From Alphaproteobacteria bacterium (lineage in GTDB: Bacteria; Pseudomonadota; Alphaproteobacteria; UBA8366): a stretch of 64,000 nucleotides of DNA. This document shows, piece by piece, positions 28,230-37,018 of the stretch. How positions within the stretch are numbered: position 1 is the first letter of the stretch; each line of letters begins with the position of its first letter. Location: NCBI GenBank assembly GCA_028281325.1, contig JANQKC010000014.1, positions 140,872 to 204,871 of the forward strand, in the 5' to 3' direction. The translations under genes were made by a program, and so were the position numbers. The notes under the pieces are model-generated. The model worked only from the letters and a program-made list of their open reading frames with translations, searched no databases and was not told the origin of the DNA.

Positions 28230-30596
28230 TTACGGCAGTGATCCGATGATTCCGTCGGGGAGATCGACTTCGCCCGCAAAGACCGCAAGGACCTTACCGA
28301 ATGCCGCCTCCCCCTCCGCGCTCAGGACACGCGACATCGGCCATTTTTCGAGAATGCTTGGCCAGAACTCTTGGTATGACCAAGGGAAAGGCTTCGGTAC
28401 CTGGGTTATGTAAAGATCAGCGAACACCCAGGCCAAGTCGATCTCGTTCTGCGCCAACGCGGTCGCATCCGGATATTGGAAGGCGTCTTGGATCATGCCG
28501 AAGTACGCGTCCAGCGAGGTTGCTTCGCGCGTGAAACCATAGCCGCCGAAATGCGGACGCGCCGGGGTCACGGACTGGATACCCAACATGGTCATCTCCA
28601 AACCCAATGTGCCGGTGTAGTAGAGGCCGAGCTGCGTGGCATCCAACAACCGGTAGCTGGACAAAGGATCACGCGACTCGACGAGGCGGATATTGTCCGG
28701 CAGGGTCGGCCACCGCGTCCTTAACAACTCACCTACATATTCTTCGGAAAACACCTGCTCCACCGGATGGATGCGGATCACGAGCTGCCATTCCGGATGA
28801 TCGGCGAAGTACTCAGAAGTCCGGAGTGCCCAATCCTGAACCGAGTCGAAGACCACCTCGCGGTCCAACGTGGCGGTGTCCCAGGTTATGTTCGGAAACA
28901 AGGCGGCAATCGGCCTATCCGGATCGAGCCCGAGACCGGTAATCAACTCACGGGCCGGCGCTTTCGGGCTGAACCGTCCCCGTGGCCGCCGCGATACATC
29001 CGCCGCCTCGTCCTTGCTGGACAGCCACGCTGCAACCCGTTGCAGACGTGCTTCCGTCAGGGGGTGCGGCGCGGCGTCGGCCCATATCCGGCTGGTATCC
29101 AGGTCGCCGTTGCATCGGTTGATCGCCAGCATATAGTCGCCGAGGCGGTGGGGACTCTGTTCCCATTCCACCACGGTAACATCGGCCGCGCGCGCCGCAT
29201 GAAAGGCAGCGCCGTATTCCATGATGCCGCCATTGAACAGGACGAGCCGATCGACCGGATTCTCCGCCAGATAGGTCGCCATGCGCCGCATCGCGTCGAG
29301 ATTCTTCAGCAGCCGGTTCCGTTTGCGCGACTTGTTCGGCTCTTCGCTGACGTCTATCGACGTGTCGCGATACTGGTTCCGCAAATCGATATAGGCCAGC
29401 CGATCCGCCGCCGCCTTGAAATCCGGAGAGGACGGCGCTAAGGCGATCTCGCGCAGATCGATCAACCGCAAACCATCCGGCAATTCGCTACCGGCTAATC
29501 GCTCCATCTCCGACGCCAGCAAGACCTCGCCCCAACTGTCATAGACCGGTTCGGGATCGCACTCGCGCTGAAACTCCAGACACGGCATCCAGATCAGGTC
29601 CACCCGATGGCCGCGCGCAACCAAGACGCAGGCCAAGGCGAAGAACAGTTGGATATGATGCGCATTGAACGCCGGAATCGCGACATACCGCTGCGCCGAT
29701 GGGTCCCGGGCACTTTCGCTTTGTTCGACATCCGCCAACCAGCGCCGCGCGTAGCGCAGGAAATCCCACCGCGTGATCGGCACCGCGGCGGGCGGTAGCG
29801 GCGCGGCGCGGACTTCCGCTACAGCATCACAGATTCCCGCGATATCCGGTGCGCACCGGGCGGCTACCTCGCCCAGCCGCGCACGCTCGTCTAGGTTTGG
29901 TGTCCTGCGGGCACGCCAGGCTTCCTCTAGATGATAGACCGCGCCAGCAAGATCGCCTTGCCGTTCCCGCAGTCCGGCCATGTCGGCATGACATTGCCCG
30001 AAGGCTTGTGCCACCGTCTCGAAGGTCCGGCGCAACCCATCGACCGCGTTGGCCTGTTCCGACCAATCCGCAAGAACACGCAGCGCATCTTTATAGAACC
30101 GCTCGGCGGCCTCGACCTCACCGGCGGCGACGTGATACCCGGCCACCTGGGAAACGGCATGGGTGTAGATCAAAACCGCTTGCGACCAGGCAAGCCGGTG
30201 TTGGTCGCGCTCGTAGAGAGGGCTGTCCCGTGCCTCATCCGCGATCCGGGCGTAGGCGTCCGCCGCATCCTGGAGCGCCAACGGAATGAGGTCCCGCCGC
30301 GCCGCCGCGGCCGCATCGGGCCGCGACACGATATCGTAAAGCTCCGCCAGCCGGTTGCGCGCCGGCAGCGCCGCCTGGTCCAAGGCGACGGCCGCCTCGA
30401 AACTGCGGATGGCGTCGTCCGGATACCCTTCGGCATCGCAAATCTCGGCCGCCGCCAAGAGGGGCGCCGCCGCGTCCGGCGCTTCCGCAATCAAATCCCG
30501 GCAAACCGCCAGCGCTTCGGTCGCCGCGCCGGCGCGCCGTAACTTCTCGACCAGAACCATTTGGTCGTCCACAGACCCCAGGACCCGACCCCCCAT
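28230..30596 (-). CDS. TPR plus capsule-type (KpsC/LpsZ-like) glycosyltransferase fusion
   Basis: A 788-residue cytosolic protein. Residues 1 to about 270 are TPR-like helical repeats (AGAATEALAVCRDL, then A-E-R-F-Y-K-D-A-L and similar). A GT-B-like region follows from about 300, beginning YVAIPAFNAHHIQLFFAL. The C-terminal part has LFPNITWDTA, VIRIHPVEQVFSEEYV and YYTGTLGLEMTMLG, the pattern of capsule polysaccharide transferases of the KpsC/KpsS type (HP and TGT motifs). It may add sugars to a surface polysaccharide or glycosylate proteins held by the TPRs (inference). No capsule gene cluster surrounds it. A later start at residue 13 is possible. Confidence 0.65.
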   Translation of the reverse strand: MGGRVLGSVDDQMVLVEKLRRAGAATEALAVCRDLIAEAPDAAAPLLAAAEICDAEGYPDDAIRSFEAAVALDQAALPARNRLAELYDIVSRPDAAAAARRDLIPLALQDAADAYARIADEARDSPLYERDQHRLAWSQAVLIYTHAVSQVAGYHVAAGEVEAAERFYKDALRVLADWSEQANAVDGLRRTFETVAQAFGQCHADMAGLRERQGDLAGAVYHLEEAWRARRTPNLDERARLGEVAARCAPDIAGICDAVAEVRAAPLPPAAVPITRWDFLRYARRWLADVEQSESARDPSAQRYVAIPAFNAHHIQLFFALACVLVARGHRVDLIWMPCLEFQRECDPEPVYDSWGEVLLASEMERLAGSELPDGLRLIDLREIALAPSSPDFKAAADRLAYIDLRNQYRDTSIDVSEEPNKSRKRNRLLKNLDAMRRMATYLAENPVDRLVLFNGGIMEYGAAFHAARAADVTVVEWEQSPHRLGDYMLAINRCNGDLDTSRIWADAAPHPLTEARLQRVAAWLSSKDEAADVSRRPRGRFSPKAPARELITGLGLDPDRPIAALFPNITWDTATLDREVVFDSVQDWALRTSEYFADHPEWQLVIRIHPVEQVFSEEYVGELLRTRWPTLPDNIRLVESRDPLSSYRLLDATQLGLYYTGTLGLEMTMLGIQSVTPARPHFGGYGFTREATSLDAYFGMIQDAFQYPDATALAQNEIDLAWVFADLYITQVPKPFPWSYQEFWPSILEKWPMSRVLSAEGEAAFGKVLAVFAGEVDLPDGIIGSLP

Positions 30597-30709
30597 CCCG
30601 TCTTCGCCGCAAAATGCCCAAGCGGCCCGTCTTTAGTAGTATGGATGAAGACGCATCTCAACCGTCGGCGGTCTCGACCGTATCCATCAGCAACAAGAAA
30701 TCGGGAATA

Positions 30710-31576
30710 ATGCGAAACGAACTCGAAGACGCGCTCGAAAACGCCCTCGGCAAACAGGAAGTCACCCACGACGAGGTATCCGCTCCGTTGGCCAGGCGGC
30801 TCGCCGCGACGCTCGATCAAACCGGCAAGGGGCTGGAGAACGGCGCGCCGTTGCCGGATGGCTGGTACGTCATCCTGTTCACCCCGACCGCGCCGACCGG
30901 CACGCTCGAAAAGGACGGCCATGCCCGCGCCAGCGATTTCCTGCCGAAGCTGCCCCTGCCCCGGCGCATGTTCGCCGGCCGCAAGGTGTATTTCGAACAG
31001 CCGCTGGAAATCGGGGCACAGGTCGAACGCGTCTCGACGATATCCAAAGGCGAGATAAAGGAAGGCCGGTCCGGGTTGCTCGCTTTCCTGACGATCACCC
31101 ATGACATGAACACAACGGCGGGCCTCTGCGTCCGCGAGGAACAGACGTTGGTCTACCGCGCCGAGGCGACCGCCACGGCAAAACCCGCGAGCCCGCCGAA
31201 GCAGGCGCCGCAGGCCCCGGCGGATTGCCCCTGGACCGGCAGCGCCACGCCGACGCCGGCCACGCTGCTGCGCTATTCGGCGGTGACCTTCAACGCCCAC
31301 CGCATTCACTATGACGAAACCTATGCGCGGGAAGAGGAAGGCTATCCCGAGCGTATCGTGAACGGCGGCCTGACCGCGATCCTGCTGATCGAGATGGCCC
31401 GGCGGAACCGGCCGGGACCGCTCAAGGAGTTCGGCGTCACCAACCGGCGCGCCCTCTACGTGAACCGGCCGATCTCCTTGATGGGCATGCCGGAGGGAGA
31501 CGCGGCCGCGCGCTTGTGGGCCGCGGACGACAGCGGCGCCGTCGCGTCGGAAGCCACCTTGACCTGGAAGGCCTGA
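30710..31576 (+). CDS. MaoC/FAS1-like hot-dog dehydratase
   Basis: A 288-residue protein with two hot-dog halves: an N-terminal FAS1-like dehydratase domain and a C-terminal MaoC domain with the hydratase signature YSAVTFNAHRIHYDETYA. This is the architecture of mesaconyl-C4-CoA hydratase and HTD2-type 3-hydroxyacyl-thioester dehydratases. It lies 3 bases from a CaiB/BaiF CoA-transferase, a pairing that recalls mesaconyl-CoA metabolism (hydratase plus intramolecular CoA-transferase), but the substrate is not proven. The open frame starts earlier at 30614; the ATG at 30710 fits the domain start although its ribosome site is weak. Confidence 0.82.
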   Translation: MRNELEDALENALGKQEVTHDEVSAPLARRLAATLDQTGKGLENGAPLPDGWYVILFTPTAPTGTLEKDGHARASDFLPKLPLPRRMFAGRKVYFEQPLEIGAQVERVSTISKGEIKEGRSGLLAFLTITHDMNTTAGLCVREEQTLVYRAEATATAKPASPPKQAPQAPADCPWTGSATPTPATLLRYSAVTFNAHRIHYDETYAREEEGYPERIVNGGLTAILLIEMARRNRPGPLKEFGVTNRRALYVNRPISLMGMPEGDAAARLWAADDSGAVASEATLTWKA

Positions 31577-31579
31577 CCG

Positions 31580-32788
31580 ATGGCAAATCTCCCTCTCGAC
31601 GGCGTCCGCGTCCTCGACCTGTCCTCGGTCGTCGTTGGCCCCTATGCAACGCAGTTTTTGGCCGACTACGGCGCGGACGTCACCAAGATCGAAGCGCCCG
31701 GCGGCGATATCCTGCGCAAACTCGGCGGCAAGTCGAAAAGCGGCGAGCTATCGCCGAAGTTCATGATGCTGAACCGGAACAAGAAGTCGCTGGCGATCGA
31801 CTTGAAGAACCCGGCGGCGAAACCGCTGATCGCGAAATTGCTGGCGGCGCATGACGTGGTGCTGTCGAACATCCGGCCCCGCGCGCTGGCGCGGCTCGGG
31901 CTCGACTACGAGTCGGCAAGGGCGGCACGCCCCGACGTGATCTACTGCAGCATCGTCGGGTTCGGGCAAGAAGGTCCGTACAAGGACAAACCCGCCTACG
32001 ACAACGTCATCCAGGGCGTCGGCGGAATCGCCGCCTGCCACGAGCGGCAAAGCGGCACGCCGCGATTCCTGCCGATGGTCGTGGCGGACCGGCTCGGCGG
32101 CTTGATGGCGACCCAGGCGATCCTGCTGGCGGTGATCAACCGAAGCCGGAACGGCGAAGGCCAGCATATCGAAATCCCGATGTTCGAGAACACCGCCGCC
32201 TTCGTGCTGACCGAACATTTCGGCCAACTCATCTATCCCGGGTCCGACGGCCCGAGCGGCGACCTCCGGGTCCTCGACAAAAACGCGCGGCCGATCCAGA
32301 CGAAAGACGGTTATATCTGTCTCTCCGCGAACAGCGACAAGCAGGCCTTCGCCCTGTTCGACGCCATCGGCCATCCGGAATTCAAGGACGATCCCCGATT
32401 CGAGTCGGTGGCCGCGCGGTATCACAACATCGATGCCTATAACGGGCTGCGCGAAGAGCATCTGCGGAAGAAGACCACCGAAGAGTGGATCGAGATCTTC
32501 GACCGTCTGGACGTGCCGGCGATGCCGTACAAGACCTTCGAGGACCTGGTGGCCGATCCGCACCTGAACGAGGTCGGCCTGTATCAGGAACGCGAGCATC
32601 CCTCCGAAGGAACGGTCTACAACCTGCGCCCGGTGGCAACGTTTTCGTCGATTGGCACCAAGGACGAAAACCTCGCCCCCCGGCTGGGCGAGCATTCAGC
32701 CGACGTGCTGGCCTCGATCGGCGTCGGGCGGGACGAGATCGAAACGCTCGTTTCGGACGGCGTCATTCTCGATCGTCCGCTCGACTGA
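31580..32788 (+). CDS. CaiB/BaiF family (class III) CoA-transferase
   Basis: A 402-residue formyl-CoA transferase-type enzyme. N-terminal GVRVLDLSSVVVGPYATQFL and GADVTKIEAPGGDILR are family signatures, and the catalytic Asp lies in the YDNVIQGVGGIAA region. It moves CoA between carboxylic acids through an aspartyl-thioester intermediate. It is co-transcribed with the upstream hot-dog dehydratase (3-base gap), pointing to one pathway for activating and hydrating or dehydrating an acyl-CoA. The acceptor is unknown. Confidence 0.92.
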   Translation: MANLPLDGVRVLDLSSVVVGPYATQFLADYGADVTKIEAPGGDILRKLGGKSKSGELSPKFMMLNRNKKSLAIDLKNPAAKPLIAKLLAAHDVVLSNIRPRALARLGLDYESARAARPDVIYCSIVGFGQEGPYKDKPAYDNVIQGVGGIAACHERQSGTPRFLPMVVADRLGGLMATQAILLAVINRSRNGEGQHIEIPMFENTAAFVLTEHFGQLIYPGSDGPSGDLRVLDKNARPIQTKDGYICLSANSDKQAFALFDAIGHPEFKDDPRFESVAARYHNIDAYNGLREEHLRKKTTEEWIEIFDRLDVPAMPYKTFEDLVADPHLNEVGLYQEREHPSEGTVYNLRPVATFSSIGTKDENLAPRLGEHSADVLASIGVGRDEIETLVSDGVILDRPLD

Positions 32789-32877
32789 CCGGCCCGCTAT
32801 CCTTTGACGGCACGGGTTCCGGCCCCTATCGTTACGATAAGATCGTTCAATCCCGAACATCGAAGGGATATCGCCTT

Positions 32878-33570
32878 ATGACAAAATACCATCTCGTAAG
32901 CTCCGTTACGTGACCGTGGGTCCAGCGCGCCGTGATTGCTATGCGTGCAAAGGCCGTCGAGTTCGAAGTCACCTATATCAATCTGCGTGAAAAGCCGGAT
33001 TGGTTCCTGAAAATCTCGCCGCACGGCAAGGTGCCCGTGCTGGACGTGGATGGCGTTCCGTTGTTCGAGTCCAATGCGATCGCGGAATTCCTGGATGAGA
33101 CCGTGTCGCCACGGCTGCACCCGGAAGACCCGATCGAACGGGCGCGCAACCGGGCGTGGACGGATTTCGTGCCGACTTTCTCGGCCGCCTTCCGCACCAT
33201 TTACTACAACAAGGACAAGGCCAAGGTCGACGAAGGCCTCAAGGCTGCGCCGGCAACCGTGGAGAAGCTTGAGAAGGCCCTCGCGGAGCGTGGCAACGAC
33301 GGACCCTATTTCAACGGTCCCGACCTGAGCCTCGTGGACGCGGCCTACGCGCCGTTCCTGCAGCGTTTCCTCATCGCCGACGAAAAGCTGCAAACGGGGC
33401 TCCTGGACGGCTTCCCGCTGGTCAAGGCGTGGGCCGAGACGCTGTTGGCCGACGACCGGGTCACCGGATCGGTCGCGCCGGAATTCAGGCAGGCGTTCAT
33501 CGCCAATCTGAAACGGCAGGGGTTCTACGTCGGAACGCTGTTCCCGGACGAGGCGGCAGCGGCCGACTAA
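32878..33570 (+). CDS. Glutathione S-transferase, candidate selenoprotein (UGA at the catalytic Cys position)
   Basis: The frame runs from ATG at 32878 to the stop at 33570 (230 residues) but holds TGA at 32911-32913, codon 12. Translation on both sides is one continuous GST: MTKYHLVSSVT, then the UGA, then PWVQRAVIAMRAK and the thioredoxin-fold motif HGKVPVLDVDG followed by FESNAIAEFLDE, then a helical C-terminal domain. In omega/lambda-type relatives the position before PWVQR is the catalytic Cys (TCPW). A UGA exactly there, with a SECIS-like hairpin immediately downstream, points to selenocysteine rather than a random nonsense mutation. The ATG has AAGGGA nine bases upstream. Internal starts (32932, 32941) would lose the active site and lack ribosome sites. 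A pseudogene is the alternative. Confidence 0.8.
32919..32955 (+). promoter_or_regulatory. Candidate bacterial SECIS hairpin
   Basis: Immediately after the in-frame UGA (32911-32913), GCGCGC at 32925-32930 pairs with GCGTGC at 32943-32948 (one G-U). CC at 32922-32923 pairs with GG at 32952-32953 across a small A/AAA internal loop, and GG at 32919-32920 pairs with CC at 32954-32955 around a bulged T. The apical loop is 12 nt (CGTGATTGCTAT) and begins 17 nt after the UGA, with G as its second base. As I recall the bacterial SECIS consensus, it asks for 16-37 nt from UGA to loop, a loop of 3-14 nt and a G in the first two loop positions; all are met. Confidence 0.65.
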
Positions 33571-33586
33571 TCAGCGCCGGGACCGC

Positions 33587-34579
33587 TTAGCCGGTCCCGA
33601 CGAAGCAGACATTCTGCAAGGGTTCGCCCCGGGCAAGGCGGTTGAGATTCGCACACACGGATCGCAGCCGCCTTGCACGCATCGGGGCGGTGCGCGCGCT
33701 GAAATGCGGCGTCATGATCACGTTATCCAAATCCTTGAACGGGAAGCGCGAGGGCGCGCAGGACGGGTCGTCCGGCGTCGGGTAGGTGTACCAAACATCG
33801 ATCACCGCGCCGCCGATCCGTTTCTCCGAAAGCGCCGTGTAGAGGGCTTCCTCGTCGATCACCCGGCCGCGCCCCACGTTGACGATCACGCTCTCCGGCT
33901 TCATGCGGGCGAAACCTCCAGCATCGATCAGACCCTTGGTTTCCTCCGTCAACGGCAGCGCGATAATCACATAGTCGCTCTCCTGCAGCATCCGGTCGAG
34001 GGTATCGACGGTCCCGTACCACTCCAGTTCCGGCGGCGTTTCGCGCGGACTCTGCGACACCGCGACCGCGCGGAGGCCGAAGGCACGCGCTCGGGCGGCG
34101 ACTTCACGGCCGATCCGGCCATAGCCGACGATGCCGATCGTCTTGCCGTGCATTTCCCCGTGGTTCGGGCCGATCCCCGCCGTCCGCCCGTCCCAGCCGT
34201 GCGTCCGCATGCGGGCGTCGGCGATACGGAAACCGATCTCCCACTCCAGCAGCGCGCCGTAGATGTATTCGGCGATCGCGATCTCATGTTCGTAGGTGTT
34301 GCAGACCGAGCACCCGGCGGGCACGTCCGACGGGCGGAGCCAGTCGACCCCGGCAAAGGGAACCTGGTACAGTTTGAGGCGGGGCACGGGCGGCCAGTCG
34401 CCGGGAATCCGGCCCCCGAGCAAGGCATCCGCCTGTGGCGCGAGGTCGACGAACCGTTCGAACGGCTCCTCCTCGGTCCAACTGATGATGTTCCAGTCGT
34501 CGGTGAGTTGTTCACGGATTTTCGCTTCGCGCGGCTTCGACATACGCCCCGCCAGAAACAGCGTCAACGGCTCGGTCAT
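33587..34579 (-). CDS. D-isomer-specific 2-hydroxyacid dehydrogenase
   Basis: A 330-residue NAD(P)-dependent oxidoreductase. The Rossmann motif TIGIVGYGRIGREVAARA, a phosphate-dehydrogenase-type NVGRGRVIDEEALYTAL signature and a C-terminal His (MTPHFSART) are visible. It interconverts a D-2-hydroxy acid and the 2-oxo acid; substrate unknown. It is convergent with the GST gene, with 16 bases between the stops. Confidence 0.88.
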   Translation of the reverse strand: MTEPLTLFLAGRMSKPREAKIREQLTDDWNIISWTEEEPFERFVDLAPQADALLGGRIPGDWPPVPRLKLYQVPFAGVDWLRPSDVPAGCSVCNTYEHEIAIAEYIYGALLEWEIGFRIADARMRTHGWDGRTAGIGPNHGEMHGKTIGIVGYGRIGREVAARARAFGLRAVAVSQSPRETPPELEWYGTVDTLDRMLQESDYVIIALPLTEETKGLIDAGGFARMKPESVIVNVGRGRVIDEEALYTALSEKRIGGAVIDVWYTYPTPDDPSCAPSRFPFKDLDNVIMTPHFSARTAPMRARRLRSVCANLNRLARGEPLQNVCFVGTG

Positions 34580-34703
34580 AATGGCAACGGTTCCAAGGGT
34601 ATCGGTCAGACCACGGATTGTGGCCGGAGAAACCGCAGTCTACGGAATTGCCGAAAAGCGATCTAGCGGTAACGGACGCCGGTAATCAGAAAGACGCTTG
34701 GGA

Positions 34704-35537
34704 TCAGAAAAAGGCGAGCGTCCGCGTCTCGATGCTTTCGCGCGGCGGCGCGTTGGGCGGCGACGTCGGGTCCTCGAAGGCGCTATGCGCCGAAAAGCGC
34801 GCGCGGCCGTCGGTCATCGAGTCGTAGCATTTGAAGACCAACGCCTCGTTCCGGTCCATTTCGGGGAAATAGAACCAGCGATGATCCGGATTATGCGCGA
34901 TCTGCAACACCTCGCCGATGCGGTCCTGATAGACCAGATCGGTCGGCACGAAATCGTCGGCGGCGATGCTCTGCGCATCGCATATGGCAAGCGGCAGGTC
35001 CTGCACCGGCTTGCGGATCGGGCGCCAGATCTGCACCACCGCGAACCGGCGTTGCAGCAGGTCGTCGGCCTCGTCCGGCAACAGGTCGCGCACCCGTTGC
35101 GGCCCGGATTTGTCGGTGTAGTCGTTGTGCACCACGCGGACGGGTTCCCGGAGTTTCTTCTCGGCCCGCGTCTCGTCGGACGCGACCCGCAGCGTGTGAT
35201 CGAAGACGTGGACGCGGGACGCGCCGCTGAACCGTTTCACCAATTCCGCCGCTTCGGCGTCATACACCGCCTTGATCTCGTCCGGATCAAAAAAGCTCTC
35301 GACCTTGGTCTCGTGCGGCGTGAAGACGAATCCCTCGCGGTCCAGCGTGCGCTCGCCGCCATCGAGCCGCCCATTGCGGATCGTCATCACATGTTCCTTG
35401 AACTCGGCCTCGCGTTCGGTCGAGGCCTGCCCCGCCTGCGCGATATACGTTCGCGGTTTCTGGCCGGTTTTCACGAGATACCGAAGCGCTGCGTCGACGG
35501 ATTCACGGGGCAATTGCTGCCGGGCCGGGTCTGCCAT
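34704..35537 (-). CDS. CmcJ/NvfI-type 2-oxoglutarate-dependent oxidoreductase
   Basis: A 277-residue protein with the non-haem iron His-x-Asp in VRVVHNDYT, the VQIWRPI segment and a distal His-containing ALVFKCYDS...FSAHSAFEDP region, the pattern of the CmcJ/NvfI (AsaB-like) family. These enzymes hydroxylate or otherwise oxidise small molecules using Fe(II) and 2-oxoglutarate. The ATG at 35537 has AAAGGATAT upstream; a start 14 codons earlier lacks one. No biosynthetic cluster is evident around it. Confidence 0.8.
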   Translation of the reverse strand: MADPARQQLPRESVDAALRYLVKTGQKPRTYIAQAGQASTEREAEFKEHVMTIRNGRLDGGERTLDREGFVFTPHETKVESFFDPDEIKAVYDAEAAELVKRFSGASRVHVFDHTLRVASDETRAEKKLREPVRVVHNDYTDKSGPQRVRDLLPDEADDLLQRRFAVVQIWRPIRKPVQDLPLAICDAQSIAADDFVPTDLVYQDRIGEVLQIAHNPDHRWFYFPEMDRNEALVFKCYDSMTDGRARFSAHSAFEDPTSPPNAPPRESIETRTLAFF

Positions 35538-35684
35538 GACGGTATATCCTTTCGATGCCTCCGGGCATGATAGCCGCACAAAATTGGTGCGGGGCCTAAA
35601 AAGGTATTCAATCGGAATATGCGGTCAAGATAACCCCGCCGGCAAAGACTTAGGACGCAACGGAACAAATCACGGACCCTTTCC

Positions 35685-35884
35685 ATGACGGCGCTTTTCT
35701 CCCCTTTCCGCCTGCGCGGCCTCGAATTTCCGAACCGGATCACCGTGTCGCCCATGTGCCAGTGCAGCGCGGTCGACGGGTCGGCGTCCGATTGGGCGCT
35801 CAAATTTCTTTCCCCCCGCAATACATCCGGGCCTACAAGTCCGGCTGGTTGCGGGCGCAGGCCGCCGGCGAAGCCGACGAATAG
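35685..35884 (+). pseudogene. Remnant of an Old Yellow Enzyme-type NADH:flavin oxidoreductase
   Basis: From 35685 the frame reads LFSPFRLRGLEFPNRITVSP followed by MCQCSAVDG, a textbook N-terminus of the OYE/YqjM family, for about 39 residues. Similarity then stops. From about 35814 a different frame reads PPQYIRAYKSGWLRAQAAG and ends at TAG 35882, which resembles an OYE C-terminal tail. The roughly 300-residue TIM-barrel core between is missing. This looks like a large internal deletion with a frame change. The N-terminal match is firm, the C-terminal one tentative. Confidence 0.65.
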
Positions 35885-35951
35885 GCGTCCCTCATGTCGG
35901 CCGATCCGGGATCATGCGCGCCAGCATGCTGCTGAAAACGTCATTCGTCTC

Positions 35952-36037
35952 CTTCGAGACGGGCCTATCGGACCTCCTCAAGGTAAGGAAAACAAACAAA
36001 AGCCTCATGGTGAGGAGGCGCGAGAGCGCCGTCTCGA
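35952..36037. repeat. Dispersed palindromic element, copy 2
   Basis: Same design as the element at 13602-13701: outer arms TCGAGACG (35954-35961) and CGTCTCGA (36030-36037), inner arms CCTCCTCA (35973-35980) and TGAGGAGG (36011-36018), AT-rich centre with AAACAAACAAA. The ends are conserved and the middle is diverged. It follows the decayed oxidoreductase fragment and precedes the SDR gene. Confidence 0.75.
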
Positions 36038-36153
36038 CCCATGGAGACCGAACACCATGACCTTTTCAGCAACCTGTCAGGGCAATTTGACGGATTGTCC
36101 ATCGCCCGTAGGATGACCCGAACATCACAACCATCCAACACAAGGACGGAATC

Positions 36154-36951
36154 ATGCGGCTGAAGGACAAGGTGGCGATCATCGTGGGCGGCGGGCAGAC
36201 GCCGGGAGAAACCATCGGCAACGGCCGGGCGACCGCGATGCTGTTCGCGCGCGAGGGCGCCAAAGTGCTGGTGGTCGACCGCGATATCGCGTCCGCCGAA
36301 GAAACCGTGTCGATCATCGCGGACGAGGGTGGCGCCGCAGCAGCCGCGGCCGCCGATGTGACCGACGAGGCGTCGCTCGAAAAGATGATCGCCGGCTGCC
36401 AGGATAAATGGGGCCGGATCGACATCCTGCACAACAACGTGGGCTTCAGCCTCGCCGGCGGCGACTCGGTGATCGAGGACATCACTGTCGACGCCTTCGA
36501 CCGGGTGATGGCGGTCAACCTGCGCGGCATGGTGATGACCTGTAAGCATGTGCTGCCGGTCATGCGCGCGCAGAAAAGCGGCGTGATCCTCAGCATTTCG
36601 TCGATGGCGGTGCTCGATTCCTATCCTTACGTGACCTACAAGACATCGAAGGCGGGCGTCGTCGCGATGACCGAGCAACTCGCCTATATGAACGCGGATT
36701 ACGGCATCCGCGCCAACGTGATCCTGCCCGGCCTGATGAACACGCCGATGGCGGTCGAGTCCCGCATCACCGACGAGATGAGCCGCGAGGACGTGATCGC
36801 CGCCCGCGACGCCAAGGTGCCGTTGGGCAACAAGATGGGCACCGCCTGGGACGTGGCCTATGCGGCGTTGTTCCTCGCCTCGGACGAGGCCAAGTTCATC
36901 TCCGGCGTGACCCTTCCCGTGGACGGGGGCGCGGCGGTGCGGCGGGGGTAA
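36154..36951 (+). CDS. Short-chain dehydrogenase/reductase
   Basis: A 265-residue SDR. The cofactor loop is the longer variant GGGQTPGETIGNGRA in place of the usual TGxxxGIG. The D-V-T, NNVG, catalytic Ser (SISSMAV) and YxxxK (YKTSK) motifs are in order, and the C-terminal ITLPVDGG-type ending (GVTLPVDGGAAV) is typical. It oxidises an alcohol or reduces a ketone with NAD(P); substrate unknown. AAGGACGGAATC precedes the ATG. Confidence 0.9.
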   Translation: MRLKDKVAIIVGGGQTPGETIGNGRATAMLFAREGAKVLVVDRDIASAEETVSIIADEGGAAAAAAADVTDEASLEKMIAGCQDKWGRIDILHNNVGFSLAGGDSVIEDITVDAFDRVMAVNLRGMVMTCKHVLPVMRAQKSGVILSISSMAVLDSYPYVTYKTSKAGVVAMTEQLAYMNADYGIRANVILPGLMNTPMAVESRITDEMSREDVIAARDAKVPLGNKMGTAWDVAYAALFLASDEAKFISGVTLPVDGGAAVRRG

Positions 36952-37018
36952 AGGCTGGTCGAGCGCCGCCGGAACGGGCACACTCCCCGATGCCGCGCGT
37001 TGAAGGGATCCTTGGACG

